Part shown: positions 26,127-35,139 of the stretch, piece by piece
Layout of the letters: each line of letters starts with the position of its first letter
Numbering within the stretch: the first letter of the stretch is position 1
Position numbers and translations under genes: made by a program
Notes under the pieces: generated by a model
What the model was told of the DNA's origin: nothing
Databases searched by the model: none
What the model saw: the letters and a program-made list of their open reading frames with translations, nothing else
From: Promethearchaeota archaeon
Lineage (GTDB): Archaea > Asgardarchaeota > Lokiarchaeia > Sigyniarchaeales > SOKP01
Assembly: GCA_019058425.1 (NCBI GenBank)
Contig: JAHPYZ010000016.1
Location: 7,266-61,764 of the forward strand
Direction of reading: 5' to 3'
DNA: 54,499 nucleotides

Positions 26127-26567
26127 CTATTCCTCTAATTTTTTTAAGATCTTCCCTGGATTTCCGGCTATCACACAATTCGCAGGAAAATCTTTAGTAA
26201 CGACTGCTCCAGCTCCAATAATCGATTTATCTCCAATTTCTACAGGCAATATGGTGGCATTTGAACCAATGCGAACATCATTACCTATTATTGTCTCTCT
26301 TTTTATCCAATCTTCAAAATTTGGCGAATCTACAAAAATATCATTAGTAAACATTGTCCCATGGCTAATAAAACAGTGTTTTCCAATAGTTACTCCATCG
26401 CATATAAAGCAATGACTCTGTACTCTTGAATTATCACCAATAAAAACGTTTTTCTGAATCTCTACAAATGGGCCAATAAAACAATTATTGCCTATTTTAC
26501 ACCCATATAAATTTACAGGTTCAATAATTTTTACATTTTCCCCGATTTGGCAATCTTTTATTGGCAA
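26127..26567 (-). CDS. Left-handed beta-helix (hexapeptide) acyltransferase
   Basis: Hexapeptide repeats run through the whole 146 residues ([IV]-G-x-N-x-x, IGPFVEI, IGDNSRV, IGKHCFI, IGNDVRIGSNATI, IGDKSIIGAGAVVTKDFPANCVIAGNPGKI), which forms an LbH prism. The active-site-type His lies in CFISHGTMFTND. The start is TTG with an AAGGAT-like site upstream. The role is most likely N-acetylation of the amino sugar made by the downstream aminotransferase, as WlbB/WbpD/FdtC do. Confidence 0.88.
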   Translation of the reverse strand: MPIKDCQIGENVKIIEPVNLYGCKIGNNCFIGPFVEIQKNVFIGDNSRVQSHCFICDGVTIGKHCFISHGTMFTNDIFVDSPNFEDWIKRETIIGNDVRIGSNATILPVEIGDKSIIGAGAVVTKDFPANCVIAGNPGKILKKLEE

Positions 26568-26692
26568 AATTTATCCTTTGTTTTCTTTATTCTTTATTAT
26601 TTTAATTCTTCAATAGTTTATGTATTAAATTAAACGTATATTTTGAATTTTTCCACACATAAAAGTATAACTCAAGGTCTAATTAATTTCTT

Positions 26693-27400
26693 TTATGAAA
26701 CTAACTTATACTTGATTAGTTCAATGAAATTCTTTAAAATCGACCGAACTATATAAAAAGGATGTCTAGCAATTTCTTTTTCAATATGATTTACTGGTAT
26801 TTCACAAAATTTTATTTTCATCCTTTCTATTAGATTAACGAGTTCAATCTCTATAAATGGTCCTTTTGCTACTGTTTGTTTGATCATTTTTTTTCCAATA
26901 TCGGTTCTAAATGCTTTTAAACAATCTACATCATTATAATGTGTGTTAAAAAGAATATTAACAAGTATTGTATGAACTTTGGAAATTAAAACCCGAATAA
27001 AAGGCCGTTCAATATTACTTTCGGGGTGAAATCGAACTCCAAGAATGATTGGATACTTGTCAATAAGATTATAAGCACGCTCAATAAAGTCTAAGCTAAA
27101 AGCAAGATCAACGGGATAAAGTGTTACCATATCATAATTGGCCTGAAGTATTCCGTATCGATAGGCTTCTCCATAGGAAGGATTTGGTAAAAAATATGAT
27201 TTTATATTTGCAAATTCAATATCTAATTTTTTAGCAATCTCGGCGGTATTATCTGTGCTCCCGTTTTCTACGATTAAAATCTCAAAATTATTCGGAACTA
27301 TGTCTGTTAAATATCTATAAATTACATCAATACTAGCATAAAGATCATTTTCTTCATTGTATGCTGGAACTACGACACTTATATTCCGTATTTTAGACAT
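26693..27400 (-). CDS. Family 2 glycosyltransferase (dolichyl-phosphate sugar synthase-like)
   Basis: A GT-A fold is evident from SVVVPAYNEENDL at the start, ENGSTDNTAEIA, then a metal-region segment YPVDLAFSLDF where the usual DxD appears reduced. The conserved ending of polyprenol-phosphate sugar transferases, with EIPVNHIEKE, is present. No membrane helices. The length (235 aa) is typical of DPM1/GtrB-like catalytic domains. It is located 7 nt after the flippase-like membrane protein and likely cooperates with it in lipid-linked sugar supply. Confidence 0.87.
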   Translation of the reverse strand: MSKIRNISVVVPAYNEENDLYASIDVIYRYLTDIVPNNFEILIVENGSTDNTAEIAKKLDIEFANIKSYFLPNPSYGEAYRYGILQANYDMVTLYPVDLAFSLDFIERAYNLIDKYPIILGVRFHPESNIERPFIRVLISKVHTILVNILFNTHYNDVDCLKAFRTDIGKKMIKQTVAKGPFIEIELVNLIERMKIKFCEIPVNHIEKEIARHPFYIVRSILKNFIELIKYKLVS

Positions 27401-27407
27401 TCTCTTC

Positions 27408-28466
27408 TTACAAATCTTTATTTCTCACTAATTCTAATTCTCTTAATTTAAAATTATAATGAAATATTGAATAGCCTCCAAAAAACAAAACATAGGCACT
27501 TCTGAATAAATGGTCAATAAAAAATAAGGGCAAAATCTCATATTGAAAATCTAACATAGGATAAAAGAAATATAAAAAGAAGGCACCAATATTTTCTGAG
27601 ATAATCCATCCTCCAGGGGTTATAGGAAATGCTTTACTAAAAAATGATAATAATTTTGCTAATACTAATATTACAATATTTAACTGATATCCTGCGACAT
27701 AAAAAAAGATTACAACGATAAATCCATCAATAATCCATACAGGAAATCCTAGTAAGATAACAAACACTAAATTTTTTTTATTCTCTCTTAATCTTTTAAT
27801 GCCACTTTTAAAATTCCTTATGAATCTTCCAATATAGTTGGCTATCTTTGGAGAGATTTTTGTAATTATTCGAATTATGGTTTCTGTTTTATATAATAGT
27901 AATAAAATGCCAATCAATATCCCAATTATTAAAACAGCTCCAAGAATTAAATAAAATTGTATATTCAATCCTAAAATTTCTCTCGAGCTGACTTCACCAA
28001 TATTACTTATATATAGATATAATAAAGCGAAACAGCTGATTACAAATAGTAATATTAGATCTAATACTCTTTCTAAAGCAATACCTGCCGTTGATTCACC
28101 CAATCTTATTTCTTCTTCATCCCTTATAATAAAAATCTTAGCGAAATCTCCTAATTTTCCTGGAGTAACATCATTTATAACAAATGATGCACCAGTAGAA
28201 AATAAACAATTAATATACTTAACATTATGATTAAGGCCATTGAAGATTAATTTTAATTTGTATGCTCTTAGGATAAAAGCAATAGTATAGGTTATTATAA
28301 AAATTAATAGGCCCGTAACTCCGATTGAGATAATATTTTGAATTAAATTTGAAAAATCAACAAAATAAGCCATTAAAATAATTAATATTATTGTTGTAAT
28401 TCCTATAAGAATTCGTTTCCTTCTCTTTAACCAATCAAAAAATCCTTTTGTATTATTTTCATTCAT
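27408..28466 (-). CDS. Flippase-like membrane protein (UPF0104 / LPG-synthase TM domain)
   Basis: About eight membrane helices with the family signatures: NDVTPGKLGDFAKIFIIR, GIALERVLDLILL and FPITPGGWIISENIGAFF. Members of this family accompany archaeal N-glycosylation and lipid genes and include AglD-associated domains; transport or lipid-flipping roles are suggested for the family but unproven. It is the first gene of the minus-strand glycan block; a 114-bp region separates it from the divergent U32 gene. Confidence 0.85.
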   Translation of the reverse strand: MNENNTKGFFDWLKRRKRILIGITTIILIILMAYFVDFSNLIQNIISIGVTGLLIFIITYTIAFILRAYKLKLIFNGLNHNVKYINCLFSTGASFVINDVTPGKLGDFAKIFIIRDEEEIRLGESTAGIALERVLDLILLFVISCFALLYLYISNIGEVSSREILGLNIQFYLILGAVLIIGILIGILLLLYKTETIIRIITKISPKIANYIGRFIRNFKSGIKRLRENKKNLVFVILLGFPVWIIDGFIVVIFFYVAGYQLNIVILVLAKLLSFFSKAFPITPGGWIISENIGAFFLYFFYPMLDFQYEILPLFFIDHLFRSAYVLFFGGYSIFHYNFKLRELELVRNKDL

Positions 28467-28580
28467 GAATTGTAAATCTAAATTAACTTTTCATCTTAAA
28501 TTTTTTTAATTTTTTTAAGGTATGTCATTATTCTTTAATTATATTAAGAATGTGAATAAAAATCGAAAAAATAGAGATTC

Positions 28581-29843
28581 ATGAAAAGGGTAGAATTACT
28601 TGCGCCAGCAAAAAACATTAAAGCAATAAAAGCAGCTTCAAATTACGCAGATTCCATCTACTTTGGAGTAGAAAAATTTAATATGCGTATGAGATCTGAT
28701 AATATTGCTTTAAAAAATTTATTTAAGATTGTCGATTATTGTCATAATAACAATTTAAAAACATATTTAGCAACAAATATTCTGGTATATGATAATGAAA
28801 TAAAAGATATTAGGAATGTTATTGAAAAAGGGAAAGATGCAGGGATTGATGCTGTTATTGTACATGATTTAGCAGTAATTCAAATTGCCAAAGAATTTAA
28901 AATTCCTTTTCATATTTCTACTCAATGTAATGTATCTAATTCTTTATCCGCTAAATTTTATGAAGAACTTGGGGCTGAACGTATTATTTTAGCTAGGGAA
29001 TTATCCCTAGAAAAAATAAAAGAAATAAAACGAAATCTTTCAAAAACAGAAGTCGAAGTATTTATTCATGGAGCAATGTGTACGTCTGTAAGTGGAAGAT
29101 GTTATTTTTCTCAAGATATCTGTGGAACTCCTGAAAAATCGGCTAATAGAGGGAGTTGTGAACAACCTTGTAGGAGAACATGGTGGGTTAGAGATGAATT
29201 GGATAATGAATATATCTATAATGGTGTGAGATTTATGAATTCAAGAGATTTATGCACTATAGCATATATCCCTCAATTCATTGAAGCAGGAATTGATGCC
29301 TTTAAAATAGAGGGAAGAATGCGTCATCCTCACTATGTAGAGATCGTTTCAAAAGTATATCGTGAAGCAATAGAAGCATATTACAATAATACATTTACAA
29401 AACAGAAAGCAGGAAAATGGGTAACAGAATTAAAGAAAGTGTATAACAGAGGTTTTACTCCTGGCTTTTATTTTAATAGAATGACAGAAAAGGATCATCA
29501 GCATAAATCTCCATCAAATTTATCCCATTACAGATATATAAAAGTAGGGCAAATTGAAAATTATAATAAAAACACAAAATTCTCAAAGGTTTTACTAGAT
29601 AATGGTTATTTGTCCATAAATGACGATGTTATAATCATGGCAAAAGATACTGATACATACGTTCACCAGAAACTCCAAAAAATTATATATCAAGGAAAAG
29701 AAGTTAATAAAACACCTAGAGGAACAAATAATAAGAAAATAGCTGTTGAATTGAAAGTAAATGATAAAGTCATTGGAAATGGCAAGGATAAAATTTATGT
29801 ATTTACTGATAAAACATACTATAAAAAGAAATATTCATTATGA
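28581..29843 (+). CDS. U32-family protein (YegQ/TrhP/RlhA-like)
   Basis: Called peptidase U32 in databases, but characterised relatives (TrhP, RlhA) help hydroxylate RNA bases. The 420 residues begin with ELLAPAKN and contain the signature VFIHGAMCTSVSGRCYFS, then ANRGSCEQPCRR, giving four conserved Cys that may bind an Fe-S cluster. SRDLCTI and FKIEGRMRHPHYV follow. The C-terminal beta domain is present (KVGQIENYNK). It is full length. The 48-nt gap to ftcD on the same strand allows cotranscription, though no functional link is obvious. Confidence 0.9.
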   Translation: MKRVELLAPAKNIKAIKAASNYADSIYFGVEKFNMRMRSDNIALKNLFKIVDYCHNNNLKTYLATNILVYDNEIKDIRNVIEKGKDAGIDAVIVHDLAVIQIAKEFKIPFHISTQCNVSNSLSAKFYEELGAERIILARELSLEKIKEIKRNLSKTEVEVFIHGAMCTSVSGRCYFSQDICGTPEKSANRGSCEQPCRRTWWVRDELDNEYIYNGVRFMNSRDLCTIAYIPQFIEAGIDAFKIEGRMRHPHYVEIVSKVYREAIEAYYNNTFTKQKAGKWVTELKKVYNRGFTPGFYFNRMTEKDHQHKSPSNLSHYRYIKVGQIENYNKNTKFSKVLLDNGYLSINDDVIIMAKDTDTYVHQKLQKIIYQGKEVNKTPRGTNNKKIAVELKVNDKVIGNGKDKIYVFTDKTYYKKKYSL

Positions 29844-29891
29844 TCTCTTCATTTTAATTTATTAAAGAACTCAATTAAAATAGGTTTTTTT

Positions 29892-30809
29892 ATGGAAAAA
29901 GGTAATAAGAAGATAGTTGAATCTGTTCCTAATTACTCAGAAGGAATAGATAGTCAAAAGATTGAATCAATTGTAGCTGAGATAAAGAACACTCCTAATA
30001 CTCGTATTGTTGATGTTCAATACGACTCTGATTATAATAGAGCTGTTATTACATTTGTAGGGACCCCTGAGGCGGTTTTAGAAGCAAATGTAAATGCTGC
30101 TAAAAAAGCTATCGACTTGATCGACATGAATTCACATAAAGGACAACATCCTCGAATTGGGGCTGTTGATGTTGTTCCATTCGTTCCAGCACAAAATGTA
30201 TCTATGACAGAATGCATTGAGTTATCAGTAAAATTTGCTGAAACAATAGCAAAAGAAGGAGTACCTGTTTATCTTTACGAAGAATCCGCTCGGAAAATGG
30301 AGAGAAGAAATATTGATAATATTCGAAAGGGGGAATATGAAAAGCTTAAAGAAGTTATTAAAACAGATCCAGAGCGAAAACCTGATTTTGGTCCATCTGA
30401 GTTTCATCCCACTGCAGGTGCATTAATAACAGGTGCAAGAAATCCTTTAATTAGCTTCAATATTAATTTGGGTACAAATGATGTAACAATTGCCAAAAAG
30501 GTCGCTAAGGCGATTCATTTACACTCTGGTGGGCTAGTAAATATAAAGGCTATGGGGACCGAATTGAAAAATCGTGATTACGTACAAGTTGGGATTTCAA
30601 ATATTAATTATCGAAAAACTCCACTATATAGACAAATGGAGTTAGTAAAGACGGAAGCTGCACGATATGGTGTATCCGTAATAGGTTCTGAGTTAATAGG
30701 TGTATTACCACTAGGTGCGGTTCTGAATTCATTAGAATATTACTTACAACTTGACAACCCAGAAAAATTAGAAGACAAACATTTATTAGAATTTTATTTT
30801 GACTTCTAA
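29892..30809 (+). CDS. ftcD: Glutamate formiminotransferase
   Basis: Transfers the formimino group of formiminoglutamate to tetrahydrofolate (or an archaeal pterin), the last step of histidine breakdown to glutamate. The start motif is ESVPNYSEG, followed by SHKGQHPRIGAVDVVPF with the catalytic His, then GPSEFHPTAGA and ARNPLISFNINLGT. The 305 residues match the transferase domains; the cyclodeaminase domain of the animal enzyme is absent. It converges on hutI with 4 nt between stop codons, so hutUHI and ftcD meet tail to tail. Confidence 0.94.
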   Translation: MEKGNKKIVESVPNYSEGIDSQKIESIVAEIKNTPNTRIVDVQYDSDYNRAVITFVGTPEAVLEANVNAAKKAIDLIDMNSHKGQHPRIGAVDVVPFVPAQNVSMTECIELSVKFAETIAKEGVPVYLYEESARKMERRNIDNIRKGEYEKLKEVIKTDPERKPDFGPSEFHPTAGALITGARNPLISFNINLGTNDVTIAKKVAKAIHLHSGGLVNIKAMGTELKNRDYVQVGISNINYRKTPLYRQMELVKTEAARYGVSVIGSELIGVLPLGAVLNSLEYYLQLDNPEKLEDKHLLEFYFDF

Positions 30810-30813
30810 TCAG

Positions 30814-32130
30814 CTAAGTTAAAAATTCATTATCAACAACTATTTTTCCGTTTTTTATAACTTTTAATACTAAGTTTACACCAAAATGATAAGGTAAGAA
30901 TTGGTGATTAGGAATATCGAACACTATTAAATCTGCTTTTTTTCCAATTTCAAGACTCCCAACTTCATCTTGTCTTTGTAGTGCACATGCGCTATTAATT
31001 GTTGCTGCTGTAAGTGCTTCGGCTGGTGAAAGCTTCATATTATAACAAGCTAAAGTAATTATCATTTGCATTGATTCTGTCCAACAATTTGGATTAAGAT
31101 CAGTAGCTAGAGCGATAGCTATCCCTAAATCAATCATTTTCCTTGCAGGCGCATAATCATTTAACATTAAACAAAAGGGGGTCCCAGGTAGGAGTGTAGC
31201 AATAACTCCTGATTCAGCCATAGCTTTTAAACCCTCATCATTAGACTTTAGCAAATGACCTGTTTGAATTGCCTTTATTTCAGAAGCCAATAATGCACCA
31301 TTTGTATCTACAATCTCGTCAATATGAATTTGAGGTTTTAAACCATATCTAATAGCGGTTTTCAAAATCTTATTTGTTTGTTTTCCAGTAAAAATCCCTT
31401 CTTCACAGAATACATCACAGTATTCAGCAAGATTTTCTTCAGCAATTTTTGGAATCATATCTGAAATAATCAGTTTAATATATTCATTCGGGTTATTTTC
31501 ATATTCTGGTGGTATTGCATGAGCTCCCAAGAAAGTCGGAATTATGTCTAAAGGATGCTGTTTATTCAAAATTTGAATAGCTCTTAATTGTTTAATTTCA
31601 CTTTCAGTAGTTAAACCATAACCAGATTTCGCCTCAACCATAGTTGTCCCACATGCCATCATTCTATTTAAGATTTTCTTACCATTTTCGACCAATTTCT
31701 CTAACGATGCTTTTCTGGTTTCACGTACAGTCTTTAAAATCCCTCCCCCCGCTTTTAAAATCTCAAGATAGGTCTTTCCTTCAAGTTTCATTGATAGTTC
31801 ATTTTCTCGTGTACCATCAAAAATAATATGTGTATGAGGATCGATAAATCCAGGAGTAACTAGCTTATTTGATGCATCTATTTTAGTAGGAACTTTCCCA
31901 AATTCATATTTTGATATGAAATCATTAGTAGTTCCAATAAAAACAATTCTATCATCCTTAGTGGCTATCGCTCCATCATTAATAATTGCTAGTTCTAACA
32001 TTTCTTCGCCTATTCTTGGTGCACCATATTTTGTATTCATTGTAACAAGTTCATTGCAGTGATATATAATTAAATCTGGTTCAAGACCAGAAAACACTTC
32101 TTTTTTTGAATAGGTTGATGCTACAAACAA
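30814..32130 (-). CDS. hutI: Imidazolonepropionase
   Basis: Hydrolyses imidazolone-5-propionate to formiminoglutamate. An amidohydrolase barrel with metal His in FIDPHTHIIFDGTREN, the ARRE-like loop replaced by ELSMKLEGKTYLEI, ESKSGYGL-type AKSGYGLTTESE, PQIHIDEIVD, QTGHLLK and ATDLNPNCW. The start is TTG, 13 nt after the hutH stop; the first ATG (in MNTKYG, residue 30) would cut into the conserved N-terminal beta domain. It is full length at 438 aa and last of the hutU-hutH-hutI operon. Confidence 0.94.
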   Translation of the reverse strand: MFVASTYSKKEVFSGLEPDLIIYHCNELVTMNTKYGAPRIGEEMLELAIINDGAIATKDDRIVFIGTTNDFISKYEFGKVPTKIDASNKLVTPGFIDPHTHIIFDGTRENELSMKLEGKTYLEILKAGGGILKTVRETRKASLEKLVENGKKILNRMMACGTTMVEAKSGYGLTTESEIKQLRAIQILNKQHPLDIIPTFLGAHAIPPEYENNPNEYIKLIISDMIPKIAEENLAEYCDVFCEEGIFTGKQTNKILKTAIRYGLKPQIHIDEIVDTNGALLASEIKAIQTGHLLKSNDEGLKAMAESGVIATLLPGTPFCLMLNDYAPARKMIDLGIAIALATDLNPNCWTESMQMIITLACYNMKLSPAEALTAATINSACALQRQDEVGSLEIGKKADLIVFDIPNHQFLPYHFGVNLVLKVIKNGKIVVDNEFLT

Positions 32131-32143
32131 GTTGATCTAACTC

Positions 32144-33658
32144 TTAACTTTTTTGCGAGATTTTTAATAATTCATTACTTTTGATAATATTTAATGCGGA
32201 GTTAATATATTCGGATAAAATAGTATCTTCCTTGATATAAGGTATCTGTGTCCGAATGTATTTATGACATTTTTCTAATATTATACTAGATTTCAAAGGT
32301 CTCCTAAAATCAAATGCTTGAGCAGCACATAAAAGTTCAATTGCAAGTATTTTTTCAAGATTTTTTAAGACTTTAAGTGCTTTTCTTGCACTGATTGAGC
32401 CCATACTTACATGATCTTCTTGTCCTCCTCCCGTAGGTATACTATCTGCACTTGCAGGAAAACAAAGTGACTTATTTTCACTAACTAAAGCAGCTGATGT
32501 GTATTGTGTTATCATAAACCCTGAGTTTAAACCGGCTCTTTCAATTAAATTTGAAGGTAAACCCCATTTTCCTTCAATTAATAAGAAAATCCGTCGATCA
32601 GATATATTACCCAGTTCTGATGCTGCAAAACAAATATAGTCTAAAGGAAGAGCAAGAGGTTGGCCATGAAAATTTCCTCCACTATATGATTCCTGTTCAC
32701 AAAATATTATTGGATTATCTGTAACTGAATTAAGTTCACATTCTAATTTTTCTTTGAAATGAATTAAAGCATCTCTAGAAGCCCCATGGACTTGTGGGAT
32801 ACATCTAATAGAATAAGGATCTTGAACACGCTCACAATCCTTATGAGATTCTACAAATTGGGAATCTTCCAGAAATTTCCTAATTCTTTTGGCGACTAAT
32901 ATTGCCCCTTTGTGAGGTCTTAATTGTATCAATTTTTCTGTGAAAGGTTGAGGTGACCCTAAATAACCCTCAATAGTTAATGCACTAATAAGATCAGCAT
33001 GATCTAAACATTTGTTAAATTTTTCAGATATTTTTACTCCAAATGCAGAAATGAATTGTGTACCATTAATTAAGGCTAATCCTTCTTTCGCTTGAAGCTC
33101 TAGTGGTTTCATTTTATGCTCATTTAATATTTTCTCAGTCGGTATATAATTTTTACCATCTTTGGTTATATAACCTAAGCCTATTATGGGTAAAAATAAA
33201 TGAGCTAAAGGTGCTAAATCTCCAGATGCACCAACTGAACCTTTCTTAGGAACATGTGGGATGAAATTTTTGTTTATATGCCAGCAAATTCTTTCTACAA
33301 CTTCAAGAGATATTCCAGAATAGCCTATAGACAAAGCATGAACCTTTAGAATTAGCATTAATTTGGCAATTTCAAATTCAATTGGTGATCCAACGCCTAC
33401 ACTATGACTTTTAAGCAGATTTTCCTGTAATTTTCCCGTTTCGGCTTTTGAAACGCGAGTAGTACATAAAGGACCAAATCCAGTATTTATACTATATACT
33501 AATTTTTCTCCATTTGCTATTGATTGAACAGCTTCATAATTTTTAATGATTCGTTCTTTTACTTCTTCAGTTAGAATTCCTTTGATGGATCCTCTAGATA
33601 TTTCTAAAGCTTTTTGTACAGTTAATTTATCCTTACCATATCTAAAAATATTGTTCAG
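32144..33658 (-). CDS. hutH: Histidine ammonia-lyase with non-canonical start codon
   Basis: Deaminates histidine to urocanate. The MIO cofactor triad Ala-Ser-Gly is in GSVGASGDLAPLAH (A144-S145-G146 from the CTG start), matching Ser143 of well-studied HutH. The catalytic Tyr lies in VYSINTGFGPLC. An ATG-only reading would start at 33358 and lose 100 conserved residues including that Tyr. Upstream of 33358 the frame stays open and homologous (NNIFRYGKDKLTVQKALE) to CTG 33658, ATA 33661 and ATC 33664, right after the hutU TGA at 33665-33667. No ATG, GTG or TTG exists there. I choose CTG. Length 504 aa, normal for the family. Confidence 0.9.
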   Translation of the reverse strand: MNNIFRYGKDKLTVQKALEISRGSIKGILTEEVKERIIKNYEAVQSIANGEKLVYSINTGFGPLCTTRVSKAETGKLQENLLKSHSVGVGSPIEFEIAKLMLILKVHALSIGYSGISLEVVERICWHINKNFIPHVPKKGSVGASGDLAPLAHLFLPIIGLGYITKDGKNYIPTEKILNEHKMKPLELQAKEGLALINGTQFISAFGVKISEKFNKCLDHADLISALTIEGYLGSPQPFTEKLIQLRPHKGAILVAKRIRKFLEDSQFVESHKDCERVQDPYSIRCIPQVHGASRDALIHFKEKLECELNSVTDNPIIFCEQESYSGGNFHGQPLALPLDYICFAASELGNISDRRIFLLIEGKWGLPSNLIERAGLNSGFMITQYTSAALVSENKSLCFPASADSIPTGGGQEDHVSMGSISARKALKVLKNLEKILAIELLCAAQAFDFRRPLKSSIILEKCHKYIRTQIPYIKEDTILSEYINSALNIIKSNELLKISQKS

Positions 33659-33664
33659 TATGAT

Positions 33665-35109
33665 TCACTCTCTAATTTTAATATTCTTTTCATTTCTTTT
33701 TTGAGTTTTCAAATAACTATCAATAATATTTTCTATATAATTATCATCTGCTATAAAAGGTAAAGTTAAATGCCCCCTGTTTTCATTTTCAATATTCCAA
33801 TTATATGCCGTTTCAAAAGCGTTAGTGTTTCTAGCCCAACTTCTTCTTGCAATTCCTCCCATAACATCCCACTCAATAGCATTTTTGATAATATTATCAA
33901 CTCTTTCAGAACCATCTAAAACTAATCCAAATCCACCATTAAAGCATTTTCCAATCCCAACTCCACCTCCATTTGATAAAACCACGTATGTCATACCACG
34001 AATAGCATTTCCAGCAAAACAATGAACCGCCATTTCTGCCATTACATTGCTTCCATCTCTGATATTGGATGTTTCTCGAAAAGGAGAATCCGTTCCAGAA
34101 ACATCATGATGATCTCTTCCTAACATAATTGCTCCAATTTCTCCTTTCCTAACTGATTCATTAAATTTTAAAGCAATATCAACTCTTTCTTTAGCATCCG
34201 CGTATAATATTCGTGCTTTACTTCCTACAACTAAATTATTCTTTTTCGCATCCCTTATCCAATTGTAATTATCTCTATCTTGAGCATTTCTTTCTGGATT
34301 AATAGAATTCATTGCAATTTGATCAGTCTTATCCAAATCTTGTTCATTTCCAGAAAGACATACCCATCTAAATGGACCATAACCATAATCAAAACATATA
34401 GGGCCCATTATATCTTCAACATAAGATGGAAAAATAAATCCTTCAGCAGGATTATCTTTAAATTTTGCAATTTCATCCACTCCAGCATCAAAAACAGCCT
34501 TCATAAAAGAATTACCATAATCCCAAAAATATGTACCTCGATTTGTCATAACTTTGATGAGTTCAAATTGGTCTTTCAATGACTCATCAACTAAATCCTT
34601 AAATCTTTGAATATTGGTTTTTATTAACTCTCTTCCTTCTTGAAAACTAATTTGAAATGGTGTATATCCACCATCATATACTGCATGACAAGAAGTCTGA
34701 TCCGAAGCCAGTTCTACCTTTATATCATTCTCGACAACATACCTCCATAAATCAACTATATTTCCTGAGTATGCTATAGATAAGGGTCTTTTAGTATTCC
34801 TAGCATCTTCAACCCAATTAAAAATTTCATCTAGGTTATCGGAGATTCTTGAAACCCAACCTTGATCGTATCTGGTTCTAATTCTTGAGCCATCTACTTC
34901 AGCAATTACACCTATACCTCCTGCGATCTCTACTGCCTTGGCCTGTGCTCCACTCATACCCCCTAGACCTGAAGATAAATATAAAATACCTCCTAAGTCT
35001 TTATCTTGAGGAATATTTAGATATAATCTGCCAGCATTTAGTAAAGTTATATAAGTTCCATGCACAATTCCTTGAGGTCCAATATACATCCAACCACCGG
35101 CGGTCATTT
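33665..35109 (-). CDS. hutU: Urocanate hydratase, exon 2 (C-terminal part)
   Basis: Carries the larger part of urocanase from MTAGGWMYIGPQG onward, with GGILYLSSGLGGMSGAQ (NAD-binding), GRDHHDVSGTDSPFRETSNI and SNGGGVGIGKCFNGGFG. On its own it would start at ATG 35107, but this point lies in the middle of the conserved YGQMTAGGW block, so it is not an independent gene. Joining from 35109 (AA of the Gln codon) to exon 1 at 35140 gives a 683-residue protein, the usual size of the long, animal-like urocanase type. The TGA stop at 33665 abuts hutH. Confidence 0.85.
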
Positions 35110-35139
35110 ATCTGGGACAGAAGCGAATTGCTTACGCCA
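35110..35139 (-). other. Putative 30-nt bulge-helix-bulge intron in hutU
   Basis: Removing these 30 nt turns Gly-Leu-Ala-stop...stop-Met into Gly-Gln-Met (GGA CAA ATG), the conserved urocanase motif. On the minus strand, helix h is AUU:AAU and central helix H is AUGG:CCAG (three pairs plus one A-G mismatch). The bulges are ACU (35141-35139) and AUA (35111-35109). The intronic hairpin pairs GGCGUAAGC with GCUUCUGUC (one U-C mismatch, two G-U pairs) around the loop AAUUC. Cleavage between nucleotides 2 and 3 of each bulge gives the in-frame join. Exon flanks add GGC-GUC : GAC-GCC pairing. Mobile insertion, bypassing or assembly error are the alternatives. Confidence 0.75.

Noticed and set aside
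32144..33358. Short hutH starting at ATG 33358
   Set aside because: It would lack the catalytic Tyr loop and about 100 conserved residues that are present in the same open frame upstream.
35107..35134. Stop-codon readthrough or two independent urocanase subunits
   Set aside because: Readthrough would have to pass two TAA codons and insert about ten unrelated residues in a conserved motif. A natural two-subunit split at this site is not known to me.
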